Assembly: GCA_910584955.1 (NCBI GenBank)
Contig: CAJUDC010000122.1
Span: forward strand, 1-7,643
Source: an uncultured Paraprevotella sp.
Lineage (GTDB): Bacteria > Bacteroidota > Bacteroidia > Bacteroidales > Bacteroidaceae
Direction: 5' to 3'
Length of the DNA stretch: 7,643 nucleotides
Position numbers and translations under genes: made by a program. Of the stretch, positions 1 to 6,055 are shown piece by piece (the stretch's first letter is position 1; each line of letters begins with the position of its first letter). The notes below the pieces were generated by a model. It saw only the letters and a list, made by a program, of their open reading frames with translations. It made no database searches and was not told the origin of the DNA.

Positions 1-22
1 ATAAAATTAGTCCGTCCGCCGG

Positions 23-154
23 TCAGCCCAGCACGATGTCAATGTATTCGCCGTTAGCCAGCTGTATCACTTTATAATTACGGGCAAACTGTCTGATAAA
101 GGAAAGCGTCTTCTCACTGGGTTGCATAAGTTCTTCAGGTATAGAATATTTCAT
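23..154 (-). CDS. Small hypothetical protein, 43 residues
   Basis: A short open frame beginning MKYSIPEELMQPSEKTLSFI and ending in TGA at 23-25. The first half has a PEELMQPSEKT motif that could cap the following basic amphipathic helix (TLSFIRQFARNYKVI); the tail QLANGEYIDIVLG reads like a short beta strand. I do not recognise a named family, but the composition is protein-like and the start of the helix resembles short uncharacterised Bacteroides proteins as I recall them. There is no membrane helix, cysteine pair or signal peptide. The frame stays open upstream to 325, but that stretch crosses the 22-bp repeats and a T-rich leader and reads as non-protein, so I use the ATG at 154. It lies on the same strand as the sigma factor, 195 bp downstream and beyond a probable terminator, so it is likely transcribed separately. 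Whether it is a real gene rests on conservation I cannot test. Confidence 0.55.
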   Translation of the reverse strand: MKYSIPEELMQPSEKTLSFIRQFARNYKVIQLANGEYIDIVLG

Positions 155-188
155 AGGCTTTTCGTCGCAATGGTAATTATGTCTTAGT

Positions 189-204
189 AACGATAAAACG
201 ATAA
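189..204. repeat. Two perfect 8-bp direct repeats upstream of the small gene
   Basis: The sequence AACGATAA is present twice without a gap on the plus strand (TTATCGTT twice on the minus strand), 35 bp before the start of the 43-residue protein. This is where a promoter or regulatory site for that gene would be expected, but I see no good match to a Bacteroidota -33/-7 promoter, and the repeat is short enough to be chance in AT-rich DNA. Confidence 0.35.
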
Positions 205-235
205 GATTTAGTATGTAAAATGCGGTTTTTTCCTC

Positions 236-323
236 ATAAAAAAGTGGTGAGCACCACGTTCGAACGCGGTGCTCACCACTTTTTAACGCGATGCTCGCCC
301 CGTTACAACGGGATGCGCACCAC
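236..323 (-). repeat. Four tandem copies of a 22-bp GTGGTG-type repeat
   Basis: On the minus strand, four units follow in exact 22-bp register starting at 323, 301, 279 and 257. Their first 17 bases are GTGGTGCGCATCCCGTT, GGGGCGAGCATCGCGTT, GTGGTGAGCACCGCGTT and GTGGTGCTCACCACTTT; each is followed by five bases (GTAAC, AAAAA, CGAAC, TTTAT). The unit is close to an inverted repeat of itself, so neighbouring units pair: units 3 and 4 form the long perfect hairpin at 239-284, and units 1 and 2 form a weaker one centred near 305-306 (CCCGTT with AACGGG at 299-312). The period is not a multiple of three and the region holds no convincing coding frame. It could be a decayed palindromic repeat family, a protein-binding array, or a duplicated terminator. 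Confidence 0.75.
238..284 (-). terminator. Probable intrinsic terminator of the sigma factor gene
   Basis: A perfect 17-bp inverted repeat pairs 239-255 with 268-284. After one A/C mismatch (256/267) four more pairs form (257-260 with 263-266) on a CG turn. The outer end of the stem is an A run on one side and a T run on the other, so on the minus strand the GC-rich stem (core GTGGTGAGCACC with GGTGCTCACCAC) is followed by six T residues at 243-238. This is the expected shape of a Rho-independent terminator 66 bp after the sigma factor stop. Because the flanks are symmetric it could also work from the other direction. The same DNA is part of the 22-bp repeat array, so termination may be a secondary use. 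Confidence 0.7.
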
Positions 324-349
324 ATTTTTAGGGTTTCCCTGACCTCATT

Positions 350-952
350 TTACCCCACAGCCAGATACAAATCACGCTTCTCCGCCATACGGCGCAAATT
401 AAGCAACGCATAGCGCATACGCCCCAGTGCCGTGTTGATGCTCACACCCGTAATCTCGGCTATCTCTTTAAAGGAAAGTTCTTGGTAATAGCGCATATAC
501 ACCACCTCGCGCTGATTGGCAGGCAGTCGTTCCATGAGCATCCTCACATCGTCGAGCGTCTGCTCCGTCACCATCTGCATCTCGATATTCGTCTCAGCCA
601 GGCGCACATTATTGAACAAGTCGGCATCGGTCTCATCGTTCGAGATCAGGTTCTCGTTTCGTTCCTGCCGAAAAAAATCTATAATCAGATTGTGGGCTAT
701 GCGCGTAAGCCATGCCAGGAACTTACCGGTTTCCACATACCGTCCCTGGCGGATCGTGATAATCGCCTTCACAAAAGTTTCCTGAAAGATGTCTTCCGCC
801 ACATCACGGTTATGCACGATGAAACAGATATAAGAAAACAATTTACCTTGATGGCGGGCCAGCAACACATCAAAAGCCGTATCATTGCCTCCGGCATAAA
901 GTCTGACCAACTGTTCATCGGCCAACTTCTCCATATTCTCCATATTCTCCAT
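350..952 (-). CDS. ECF-type RNA polymerase sigma factor
   Basis: A 200-residue alternative sigma factor of the extracytoplasmic function (sigma-70 group 4) type, which directs RNA polymerase to a small set of promoters. Region 2 spans about residues 25-95, including the core-binding and -10 recognition segment VAEDIFQETFVKAI (51-64) and WLTRIAHNLIIDFFRQ (81-96). Region 4 spans about 134-188, with LPANQREVVYMRYYQELS leading into the helix-turn-helix FKEIAEITGVSINTALGRMR (161-180) that would read the -35 element. Regions 1 and 3 are absent, as usual for ECF factors. The start is uncertain: a 9-bp tandem repeat makes ATGs at 952, 943 and 934 in frame (MENMENMEK); 934 gives a start nearest to related proteins as I recall them. 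No FecR-like or zinc anti-sigma gene follows, so its trigger is unknown. It sits 153 bp from fmt in AT-rich DNA and probably has its own promoter. Confidence 0.93.
   Translation of the reverse strand: MENMENMEKLADEQLVRLYAGGNDTAFDVLLARHQGKLFSYICFIVHNRDVAEDIFQETFVKAIITIRQGRYVETGKFLAWLTRIAHNLIIDFFRQERNENLISNDETDADLFNNVRLAETNIEMQMVTEQTLDDVRMLMERLPANQREVVYMRYYQELSFKEIAEITGVSINTALGRMRYALLNLRRMAEKRDLYLAVG
926..952 (-). repeat. 9-bp tandem repeat at the sigma factor start (three in-frame ATGs)
   Basis: On the minus strand the unit ATGGAGAAT occurs at 952-944 and 943-935 and is followed by the near copy ATGGAGAAG at 934-926, encoding MEN-MEN-MEK. Since the unit is nine bases, gain or loss of a copy changes the number of start codons and the spacing to the upstream leader but keeps the frame. 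The repeat makes the true start of the sigma factor ambiguous. Confidence 0.9.
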
Positions 953-1105
953 TACTATTTATCTTTGAATTATTAAAGCGTAATGTTTTTCAATAGGCAA
1001 TGCAGTATTTAGAATGTTAATTGTTTTTAATCAGATGCAAATAACGTCATAAAAAACGGGAAATACAACTTTTTACCGGATAAAAATCTGTTTTTAACAC
1101 AATAA

Positions 1106-2080
1106 TCACCGTACTTTATAGTTATCATCTACCCGGCTTCCCCGCAGGAAATCGGCCACCGGCATGCGTTTCTTTCCGGCCAGTTGCAGATCGCAGAGGT
1201 GCAGGAAACCGTCTTTTACGGCTATCTTCAAGTAGGTTTTTCCATCGGTACATACCTGACCCGTCTCCTGTTCATGGGAGACAAATTCCTTTTCCGTGCG
1301 ATAGACTTTCAGCACTTGCGCTCCCCCGTCCGGTGCCACCAGTTCCGTCCATGCCGCCGGATACGGGGAAAGTCCGCGCACAAAATCATAAAGCGGCTTC
1401 AACAGCTTGCCCTGCCAGTCGATGCGACAGGTATCCTTGAAAATCTTGGGAGCGGCATGCAGGGGGGCATCCGTCGTCATTTGTTCCTGCGGCACGGGAC
1501 GGATGGTTCCGGCAATGATACGGTCCACCGTTTCCACCACCAGCTCACCGCCCAATAACATCAAACGGTCATGCACGGCTTCGGCATCATCCGTATCGGA
1601 TATGGGGACGCGCACCTGCTGAATCACTTCGCCGGTATCTATGTCGCGGTCAAGGAAGAAAGTCGTAATCCCCGTTTCCGTCTCACCGTTGATAATGGCC
1701 CAGTTGATAGGGGCCGCACCACGATACTGGGGCAACAGGGCAGCATGCAGATTGAACGTCCCGCAAGGGGGCATACTCCACACGACTTCCGGCAACATAC
1801 GGAAAGCCACCACAATCTGCAGATCGGCATGCAAAGCACGAAGTTCCGCCAGAAAATCCTCGTTCTTCAACTTCTCGGGTTGCAACACCGGTAGTCCGTG
1901 TTCCACGGCATAGCGCTTCACCGGACTGGCTTGCAACGTATCGTGATGGCGCCCTACGGCTTTGTCGGGCATGGTGACAACCCCCACTACATTATATCCT
2001 CCTTCTACGAGGCGTCGGAGCGCCTCTACCGCAAAATCGGGTGTCCCCATGTATACGATTCGCAAATCTTCTTTCTTCAT
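1106..2080 (-). CDS. fmt: Methionyl-tRNA formyltransferase
   Basis: Fmt transfers a formyl group from 10-formyl-tetrahydrofolate to the amino group of Met on initiator tRNA, the step that marks the tRNA for bacterial translation initiation. The protein is 324 residues, the usual length. The N-terminal catalytic domain shows RIVYMGTPDFA (7-17), the active-site segment FNLHAALLPQYRGAAPINWA (109-128) with N110 and H112, and DIDTGEVI (146-153) with catalytic D148. The C-terminal tRNA-binding domain starts around residue 208 and includes RGLSPYPAAW (235-244) and LQLAGKKRM (298-306). The loop after PDK (about residues 38-55) is atypical: GRHHDTLQASPVK where many Fmt proteins have GRGKK-like sequence, though R44 is kept. 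I chose the ATG at 2080 from the family start MKKEDLRI; an ATG at 2101 would overlap the ClC stop by 8 bp. It ends the operon, followed by 153 bp without a gene. Confidence 0.96.
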   Translation of the reverse strand: MKKEDLRIVYMGTPDFAVEALRRLVEGGYNVVGVVTMPDKAVGRHHDTLQASPVKRYAVEHGLPVLQPEKLKNEDFLAELRALHADLQIVVAFRMLPEVVWSMPPCGTFNLHAALLPQYRGAAPINWAIINGETETGITTFFLDRDIDTGEVIQQVRVPISDTDDAEAVHDRLMLLGGELVVETVDRIIAGTIRPVPQEQMTTDAPLHAAPKIFKDTCRIDWQGKLLKPLYDFVRGLSPYPAAWTELVAPDGGAQVLKVYRTEKEFVSHEQETGQVCTDGKTYLKIAVKDGFLHLCDLQLAGKKRMPVADFLRGSRVDDNYKVR

Positions 2081-2093
2081 CTGTTTGTCTTTA

Positions 2094-3893
2094 TTATTCA
2101 TCCGACAGATCGGCCAGCATCTGACGATAATTGGTAAATACTTTGGACTTACGTATAAAACCGACAAAAACGCCGTTGCTCTCCACCACGGGAAGCGTCC
2201 AGGCCTGCGTCCTGTCGAAGGTGCTCACCACCACATCCATCGAATCATTGATAATGAGCCGGGCCACCGGTTCACTCATCAGTTCGCCCACACTGAAACG
2301 ATGATACAACTCCTGCCGGAACATAACGTGCCGCACGTTATCCAGATACAGCACCCCCATCAGTTCATGTTGCCGGTTCACCACCGGAAACACATCCCGC
2401 CGGGAATCGGAGATCTGCTTCACCAGCTGCCCCAGATCCATATCGGGATAAAGAAACTCTTCGTACTTCTCTATCACGGAGTCCATGCTCATCAAGGTAA
2501 GAATCGCACGGTCCTTATGATGGGTAAGCAACTGCCCTTTTCGGGCCAGACGCATGGAATAAATGCTGTGCGGTTCAAAAACGATAATGGTGAGATAGGC
2601 GCATACGGAAACAATCATCAAAGGCATAAACAACTGATACCCTCCGGTCAGCTCGGCAATCAGGAATATACCGGTCAGAGGGGCGTGCATCACGCCGCTC
2701 ATCAAACCGCACATACCCAGCATGGCGAAGTTCCTAACCGGCACATGGATACCCAGCCAGTCGTAAATATTCCAAAGGCGGGAAAAAATGAATCCCGACA
2801 CACATCCTAAAAAAAGACTGGGAGCGAATATACCGCCGCATCCGCCGCCCCCGTTGGTGGCCGTAGAGGCAAACACCTTGAACAGAAGCACCAATGCCAG
2901 ATAAAGCAGCAACAGATGGTCGTGGCCGTAGAACAACGAGCGGTCCATGGCCATATTCCAGTCGCCGGGACCACCGTTCAGCAACAAATGAATCAGATCG
3001 TATCCTTCGCCGTACAACGAAGGGAACAAATAAATCAGCACACTCAACGTCAGTCCGCCGATCAACCATTTTATGCCGGGATTGGAATAACGACGAAAAA
3101 TATCCTCCAACGAATTCATCGTGCGTGTAAAGTACAGGGAGACCAGACCGCAGAAAATACCCAGGAAGATGTAGGCCGGTACCCGATTTACCTGAAACGC
3201 ATCTTCCATATGGAACTCGAACACCGTGCTTGTTCCCGTGAAAGCGAAAGTCAGTCCCGCCGCCGTCACACACGACACCAACAAGGGCAACAAGGAGCCC
3301 ATCGTTAGATCGATCATCAGTACTTCGAGCGTGAACACCAGACCGGCAATAGGAGCCTTAAATATACCGGCCACGGCACCGGCGGCACCGCATCCTACCA
3401 ACAGCATCAGTTTGTTCCCGTTCAGACGGAACATACCGCCCAGATTGGAGCCTATGGCCGACCCTGTCAGCACAATCGGAGCTTCGGCTCCCACCGATCC
3501 GCCGAAACCGATCGTAATGGCACTGGCCAGAACGCTCGACCACGTGTTGTGCCCCTTTATACGGCTTTGCTTACGGGCTATGGCAAACAATATCTTGGTA
3601 ACTCCGTGGCTTATATCATCCTTTACTACATAACGGACGAACAGACTGGTCAGAAAGATGCCCACCACCGGATAAATCAAATACAACCAGTTGGACTCGG
3701 TGACTTCAAACTGATGGGTCAGCACGAACTGAATCTGATGGATAATCCACTTCAGCAACAAACCGGCACAGGCTGTAAGTATGCCGACAACGAAACTGAG
3801 CAACAAAATAAAGTTGCGCTCACTGAACCGTTTTCTACGCCATATAAACAAACGGTCAAGAAAAGTAGCCTCCCTACTGCCAGTCGTTTCCAC
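2094..3893 (-). CDS. ClC-family chloride channel/antiporter with C-terminal CBS pair
   Basis: A 599-residue inner-membrane protein: a ClC transport domain (about residues 25-455) followed by two cytosolic CBS domains (about 467-525 and 537-598) that in this family often bind adenine nucleotides. The three ClC filter signatures are present in order: DDISHGVT (92-99, in place of GSGIP), GGSVGAEAPIV (131-141, with E137 at the gating-glutamate position) and GGIFAPSLF (353-361). Y445 in HSIYSMRL aligns with the chloride-coordinating tyrosine. Unusually, the segment AGLVFTLEVLM (183-193) has V191 where E. coli ClC has the internal proton glutamate, so the mechanism (channel or exchanger) is open. 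The start is GTG at 3893, 4 bp after the tsaC stop. An in-frame stop lies just upstream and the first internal Met is residue 154, after essential sequence, so GTG is nearly forced, with a TTG at residue 15 as the only close alternative. It ends 13 bp before fmt. Confidence 0.93.
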   Translation of the reverse strand: METTGSREATFLDRLFIWRRKRFSERNFILLLSFVVGILTACAGLLLKWIIHQIQFVLTHQFEVTESNWLYLIYPVVGIFLTSLFVRYVVKDDISHGVTKILFAIARKQSRIKGHNTWSSVLASAITIGFGGSVGAEAPIVLTGSAIGSNLGGMFRLNGNKLMLLVGCGAAGAVAGIFKAPIAGLVFTLEVLMIDLTMGSLLPLLVSCVTAAGLTFAFTGTSTVFEFHMEDAFQVNRVPAYIFLGIFCGLVSLYFTRTMNSLEDIFRRYSNPGIKWLIGGLTLSVLIYLFPSLYGEGYDLIHLLLNGGPGDWNMAMDRSLFYGHDHLLLLYLALVLLFKVFASTATNGGGGCGGIFAPSLFLGCVSGFIFSRLWNIYDWLGIHVPVRNFAMLGMCGLMSGVMHAPLTGIFLIAELTGGYQLFMPLMIVSVCAYLTIIVFEPHSIYSMRLARKGQLLTHHKDRAILTLMSMDSVIEKYEEFLYPDMDLGQLVKQISDSRRDVFPVVNRQHELMGVLYLDNVRHVMFRQELYHRFSVGELMSEPVARLIINDSMDVVVSTFDRTQAWTLPVVESNGVFVGFIRKSKVFTNYRQMLADLSDE

Positions 3894-3897
3894 GTCT

Positions 3898-4467
3898 TTA
3901 CTTCCTTATAATATGAACCTCACCATCCTGTCTCAGTCGGATGATACTGCTGGCCTCGCTCTTGGCTTTCTCACCCTGCCGACTACGGACGATATAGTCC
4001 ACGGCATTCTTTATGTCATTACTTATTTCGGAGAAGTTCGCGGGAGAAGGTTCTCCGCTTATATTGGCCGAAGTGGAAACCAGGGCTTTCTGAAACCGGT
4101 AGCACAACCGGTTGCTGAAATCCTCACGGGTAACACGGATCCCCACGCTACCATCGGCAGCAATCAGATTGGGGGCCAGATTGACCGCTCCGTCCAGAAT
4201 CAGCGTCAACGGTCGGGTAGCATAGTCGATCAAGTCCCACGCCACGGCAGGCACATTCCGTACATAGCGCTGCAAACGGTCCGGTGAATCCACCAGACAG
4301 ATCAGCGCCTTGCCGTCGGCCCGCTTCTTAATATCGAAAACACGTTGCACGGCATCCGGATTTGTCGCGTCGCATCCTATACCCCAGATCGTATCTGTGG
4401 GATAAAGTATCACTCCACCCGCCCGCAACACTTCCACGGCCTTTTTTACATCTTCTTCGTAACTCAT
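3898..4467 (-). CDS. tsaC: Threonylcarbamoyl-AMP synthase, Sua5/YciO/YrdC family
   Basis: A 189-residue single-domain protein of the YrdC fold. The TsaC/Sua5 group makes L-threonylcarbamoyl-AMP from threonine, bicarbonate and ATP, the first step of the t6A modification at position 37 of ANN-decoding tRNAs. Family motifs are YPTDTIWGIGCDA (residues 22-34), FDIKKRADGKAL (44-55, with the KxR nucleotide-binding pattern), GSVGIRV (106-112) and STSANISGEPSP (131-142). It lacks the extra C-terminal Sua5 domain, so it is the short type. The YciO subgroup, of unproven activity, is similar in size and cannot be fully excluded. I chose the ATG at 4467, 2 bp after the prfC stop; a TTG two codons upstream (4473) would overlap that stop. 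The TAA lies 4 bp before the GTG of the ClC gene, consistent with one operon. Its translation role matches prfC and fmt nearby. Confidence 0.9.
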   Translation of the reverse strand: MSYEEDVKKAVEVLRAGGVILYPTDTIWGIGCDATNPDAVQRVFDIKKRADGKALICLVDSPDRLQRYVRNVPAVAWDLIDYATRPLTLILDGAVNLAPNLIAADGSVGIRVTREDFSNRLCYRFQKALVSTSANISGEPSPANFSEISNDIKNAVDYIVRSRQGEKAKSEASSIIRLRQDGEVHIIRK

Positions 4468-4469
4468 TG

Positions 4470-6035
4470 TCAAAATTCGCTGGTAAAATGAAACCTGATA
4501 TGCTCAAAATCCGACTGGGCCATCTGCAGCACATAATTGCTGTCGGCCAGGAACACATCTCTTCCTTCCCGGTCTTTGGCCATATACTGGTACTTCCGCT
4601 TCTTAAAGGCCTCCAGTTGCGCCTCATCGTCGCTCTCAATCCAGCAGGCTTTATAGAGGCTCAACGGCTCCCACCGGCACTTGGCGTTATACTCGTTCTC
4701 CAGGCGGTACTGAATGACCTCGAACTGCAACTGCCCCACTGTGCCGATAATCTTGCGACCGTTAAACTGATTGACGAACAACTGGGCTACACCTTCATCC
4801 ATCAGCTGCTCGATCCCCTTGCTCAATTGCTTGGTCTTCATAGGATCGGCATTCTCTATATACTTGAACATCTCGGGCGAAAAACTGGGCAGCCCCCGGA
4901 AATGAATGACCTCGCCTTCGGTGAGCGTATCCCCGATCTTGAAGATACCGTTATCCGGCAAACCTACAATATCACCGGGATAAGCCTCCTCAATCGTACT
5001 CTTCTTCTGGGCCATAAATTGCGTGGGCGAAGAAAAACGGACCGTCTTCCCTTGGCGCACATGCAGATAGGGCGCATTGCGCACAAACTTGCCCGAACAA
5101 ACCTTGCAGAAAGCAATACACGAACGATGATTCGGATCGATATTGGCTGTGATCTTAAAGATGAAACCGCTGAACTTGGGCTCGCCGGGCAACACCATAC
5201 GTTCCTCGGCACGCGTCGGACGCGGATCGGGAGCGATCTTCACAAAACAGTCCAACAATTCTTTCACACCGAAGTTGTTCAACGCCGATCCGAAGAACAC
5301 CGGAGCGACTTCGGCATTCAGATACGTATCGGTCTCGAACGCGGGATAGACACCGTCCACCAGTTCCAGATCCATTCGCAACTTCTCCGCATCGGCAGCT
5401 CCCACCTGCTCCTCCAACTGGGTGCTGTGAATATCGACGGAAATCTTCTCGGTCACTTTCTGCTTGTCGGGAGTAAACAGATTCAGATTCTGCTCGTAGA
5501 TGTTATATACTCCCTTGAAGCGTTGTCCCTGGTTTATCGGCCAACTCAGCGGACGCACCTGAATCTGAAGCTCGCTTTCCAGCTCATCCAGCAGATCGAA
5601 CGGGTCCTTCCCTTCGCGGTCCATCTTATTAATAAAGATTATCACGGGAGTCTTTCGCATACGGCACACGGTCATAAGTTTACGTGTCTGCGTCTCCACT
5701 CCCTTAGCACTGTCAACAACGATAATCGCACTGTCCACGGCCGTCAGCGTCCGAAACGTATCTTCCGCAAAGTCCTGGTGACCAGGCGTGTCGAGGATGT
5801 TCACCTTATAACCTTCGTAATCGAATTCCATCACGGAAGTGGTCACCGAAATACCGCGCTGTTTTTCTATCTCCATCCAGTCGCTGGTGGCCGTTTTCTT
5901 AATCTTGTTGCTCTTTACCGCACCGGCCACCTGTATCTGTCCGCCGAAAAGAAGCAGTTTCTCCGTCAGTGTGGTCTTACCCGCATCGGGGTGTGATATA
6001 ATCGCAAATGTTCTTCTTCTTTCTATTTCGTTCAT
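4470..6035 (-). CDS. prfC: Peptide chain release factor 3 (RF3), GTPase
   Basis: RF3 is a translational GTPase that removes RF1 or RF2 from the ribosome after peptide release. At 521 residues this copy is full length, close to the roughly 530 of the E. coli protein. The G domain shows all expected motifs: P-loop SHPDAGKTT (residues 14-22), switch I RGISVTTS (60-67), DTPGHQDF (82-89) and NKMD (136-139). An SDWMEIEKQRGISVTTSVM stretch (51-69) is characteristic of RF3 and separates it from EF-G, TypA and LepA. Beta-barrel domain II (around SGFIFKITANIDPNHRSCIAF) and the C-terminal domain III (around VGQLQFEVIQYRLENEY) follow in the usual order. The start is ATG, 20 bp after the rfbD stop with an A-rich leader. 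The TGA stop lies 2 bp before the next ATG, so translation of prfC and tsaC is probably coupled. No defects are visible. Confidence 0.97.
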   Translation of the reverse strand: MNEIERRRTFAIISHPDAGKTTLTEKLLLFGGQIQVAGAVKSNKIKKTATSDWMEIEKQRGISVTTSVMEFDYEGYKVNILDTPGHQDFAEDTFRTLTAVDSAIIVVDSAKGVETQTRKLMTVCRMRKTPVIIFINKMDREGKDPFDLLDELESELQIQVRPLSWPINQGQRFKGVYNIYEQNLNLFTPDKQKVTEKISVDIHSTQLEEQVGAADAEKLRMDLELVDGVYPAFETDTYLNAEVAPVFFGSALNNFGVKELLDCFVKIAPDPRPTRAEERMVLPGEPKFSGFIFKITANIDPNHRSCIAFCKVCSGKFVRNAPYLHVRQGKTVRFSSPTQFMAQKKSTIEEAYPGDIVGLPDNGIFKIGDTLTEGEVIHFRGLPSFSPEMFKYIENADPMKTKQLSKGIEQLMDEGVAQLFVNQFNGRKIIGTVGQLQFEVIQYRLENEYNAKCRWEPLSLYKACWIESDDEAQLEAFKKRKYQYMAKDREGRDVFLADSNYVLQMAQSDFEHIRFHFTSEF

Positions 6036-6055
6036 GAGGCTGATGTTTCTTTATT

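Noticed and set aside
236..323. CRISPR array
   Set aside because: The repeat period is 22 bp with only five bases between 17-bp cores, so there is no room for spacers, and no cas gene is present.
155..325. N-terminal extension of the small protein to 100 residues
   Set aside because: The extension crosses the 22-bp repeat array and the probable terminator and reads as non-protein sequence; the ATG at 154 starts the plausible part.
1012..1041. Promoter for the sigma factor on the minus strand (TTTG at 1041-1038, TAACATTC at 1019-1012)
   Set aside because: The spacing of 18 bases is near that of the Bacteroidota consensus TTTG / TAnnTTTG, but the second box matches only partly and such hits are common in AT-rich DNA.
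1075..1105. Terminator after fmt (AAAAACAGATTTTT on the minus strand)
   Set aside because: The stem would be only A-T pairs with a three-base loop, too weak to call.
2081..2167. Longer Fmt start inside the ClC C-terminus
   Set aside because: The added residues are the ClC coding sequence read in another frame, and the family start MKKEDLRI fits the ATG at 2080.
1962..2810. A 282-codon plus-strand frame across the fmt start and the ClC C-terminus
   Set aside because: It spans two well-supported genes on the other strand, is His/Gln-rich and shows no recognisable motif.
4362..5996. A 544-codon open frame on the plus strand opposite prfC
   Set aside because: It is the antisense shadow of a certain prfC gene. 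Its translation is rich in His, Leu, Arg and Ile with no domain pattern, and its length follows from the codon use of prfC.
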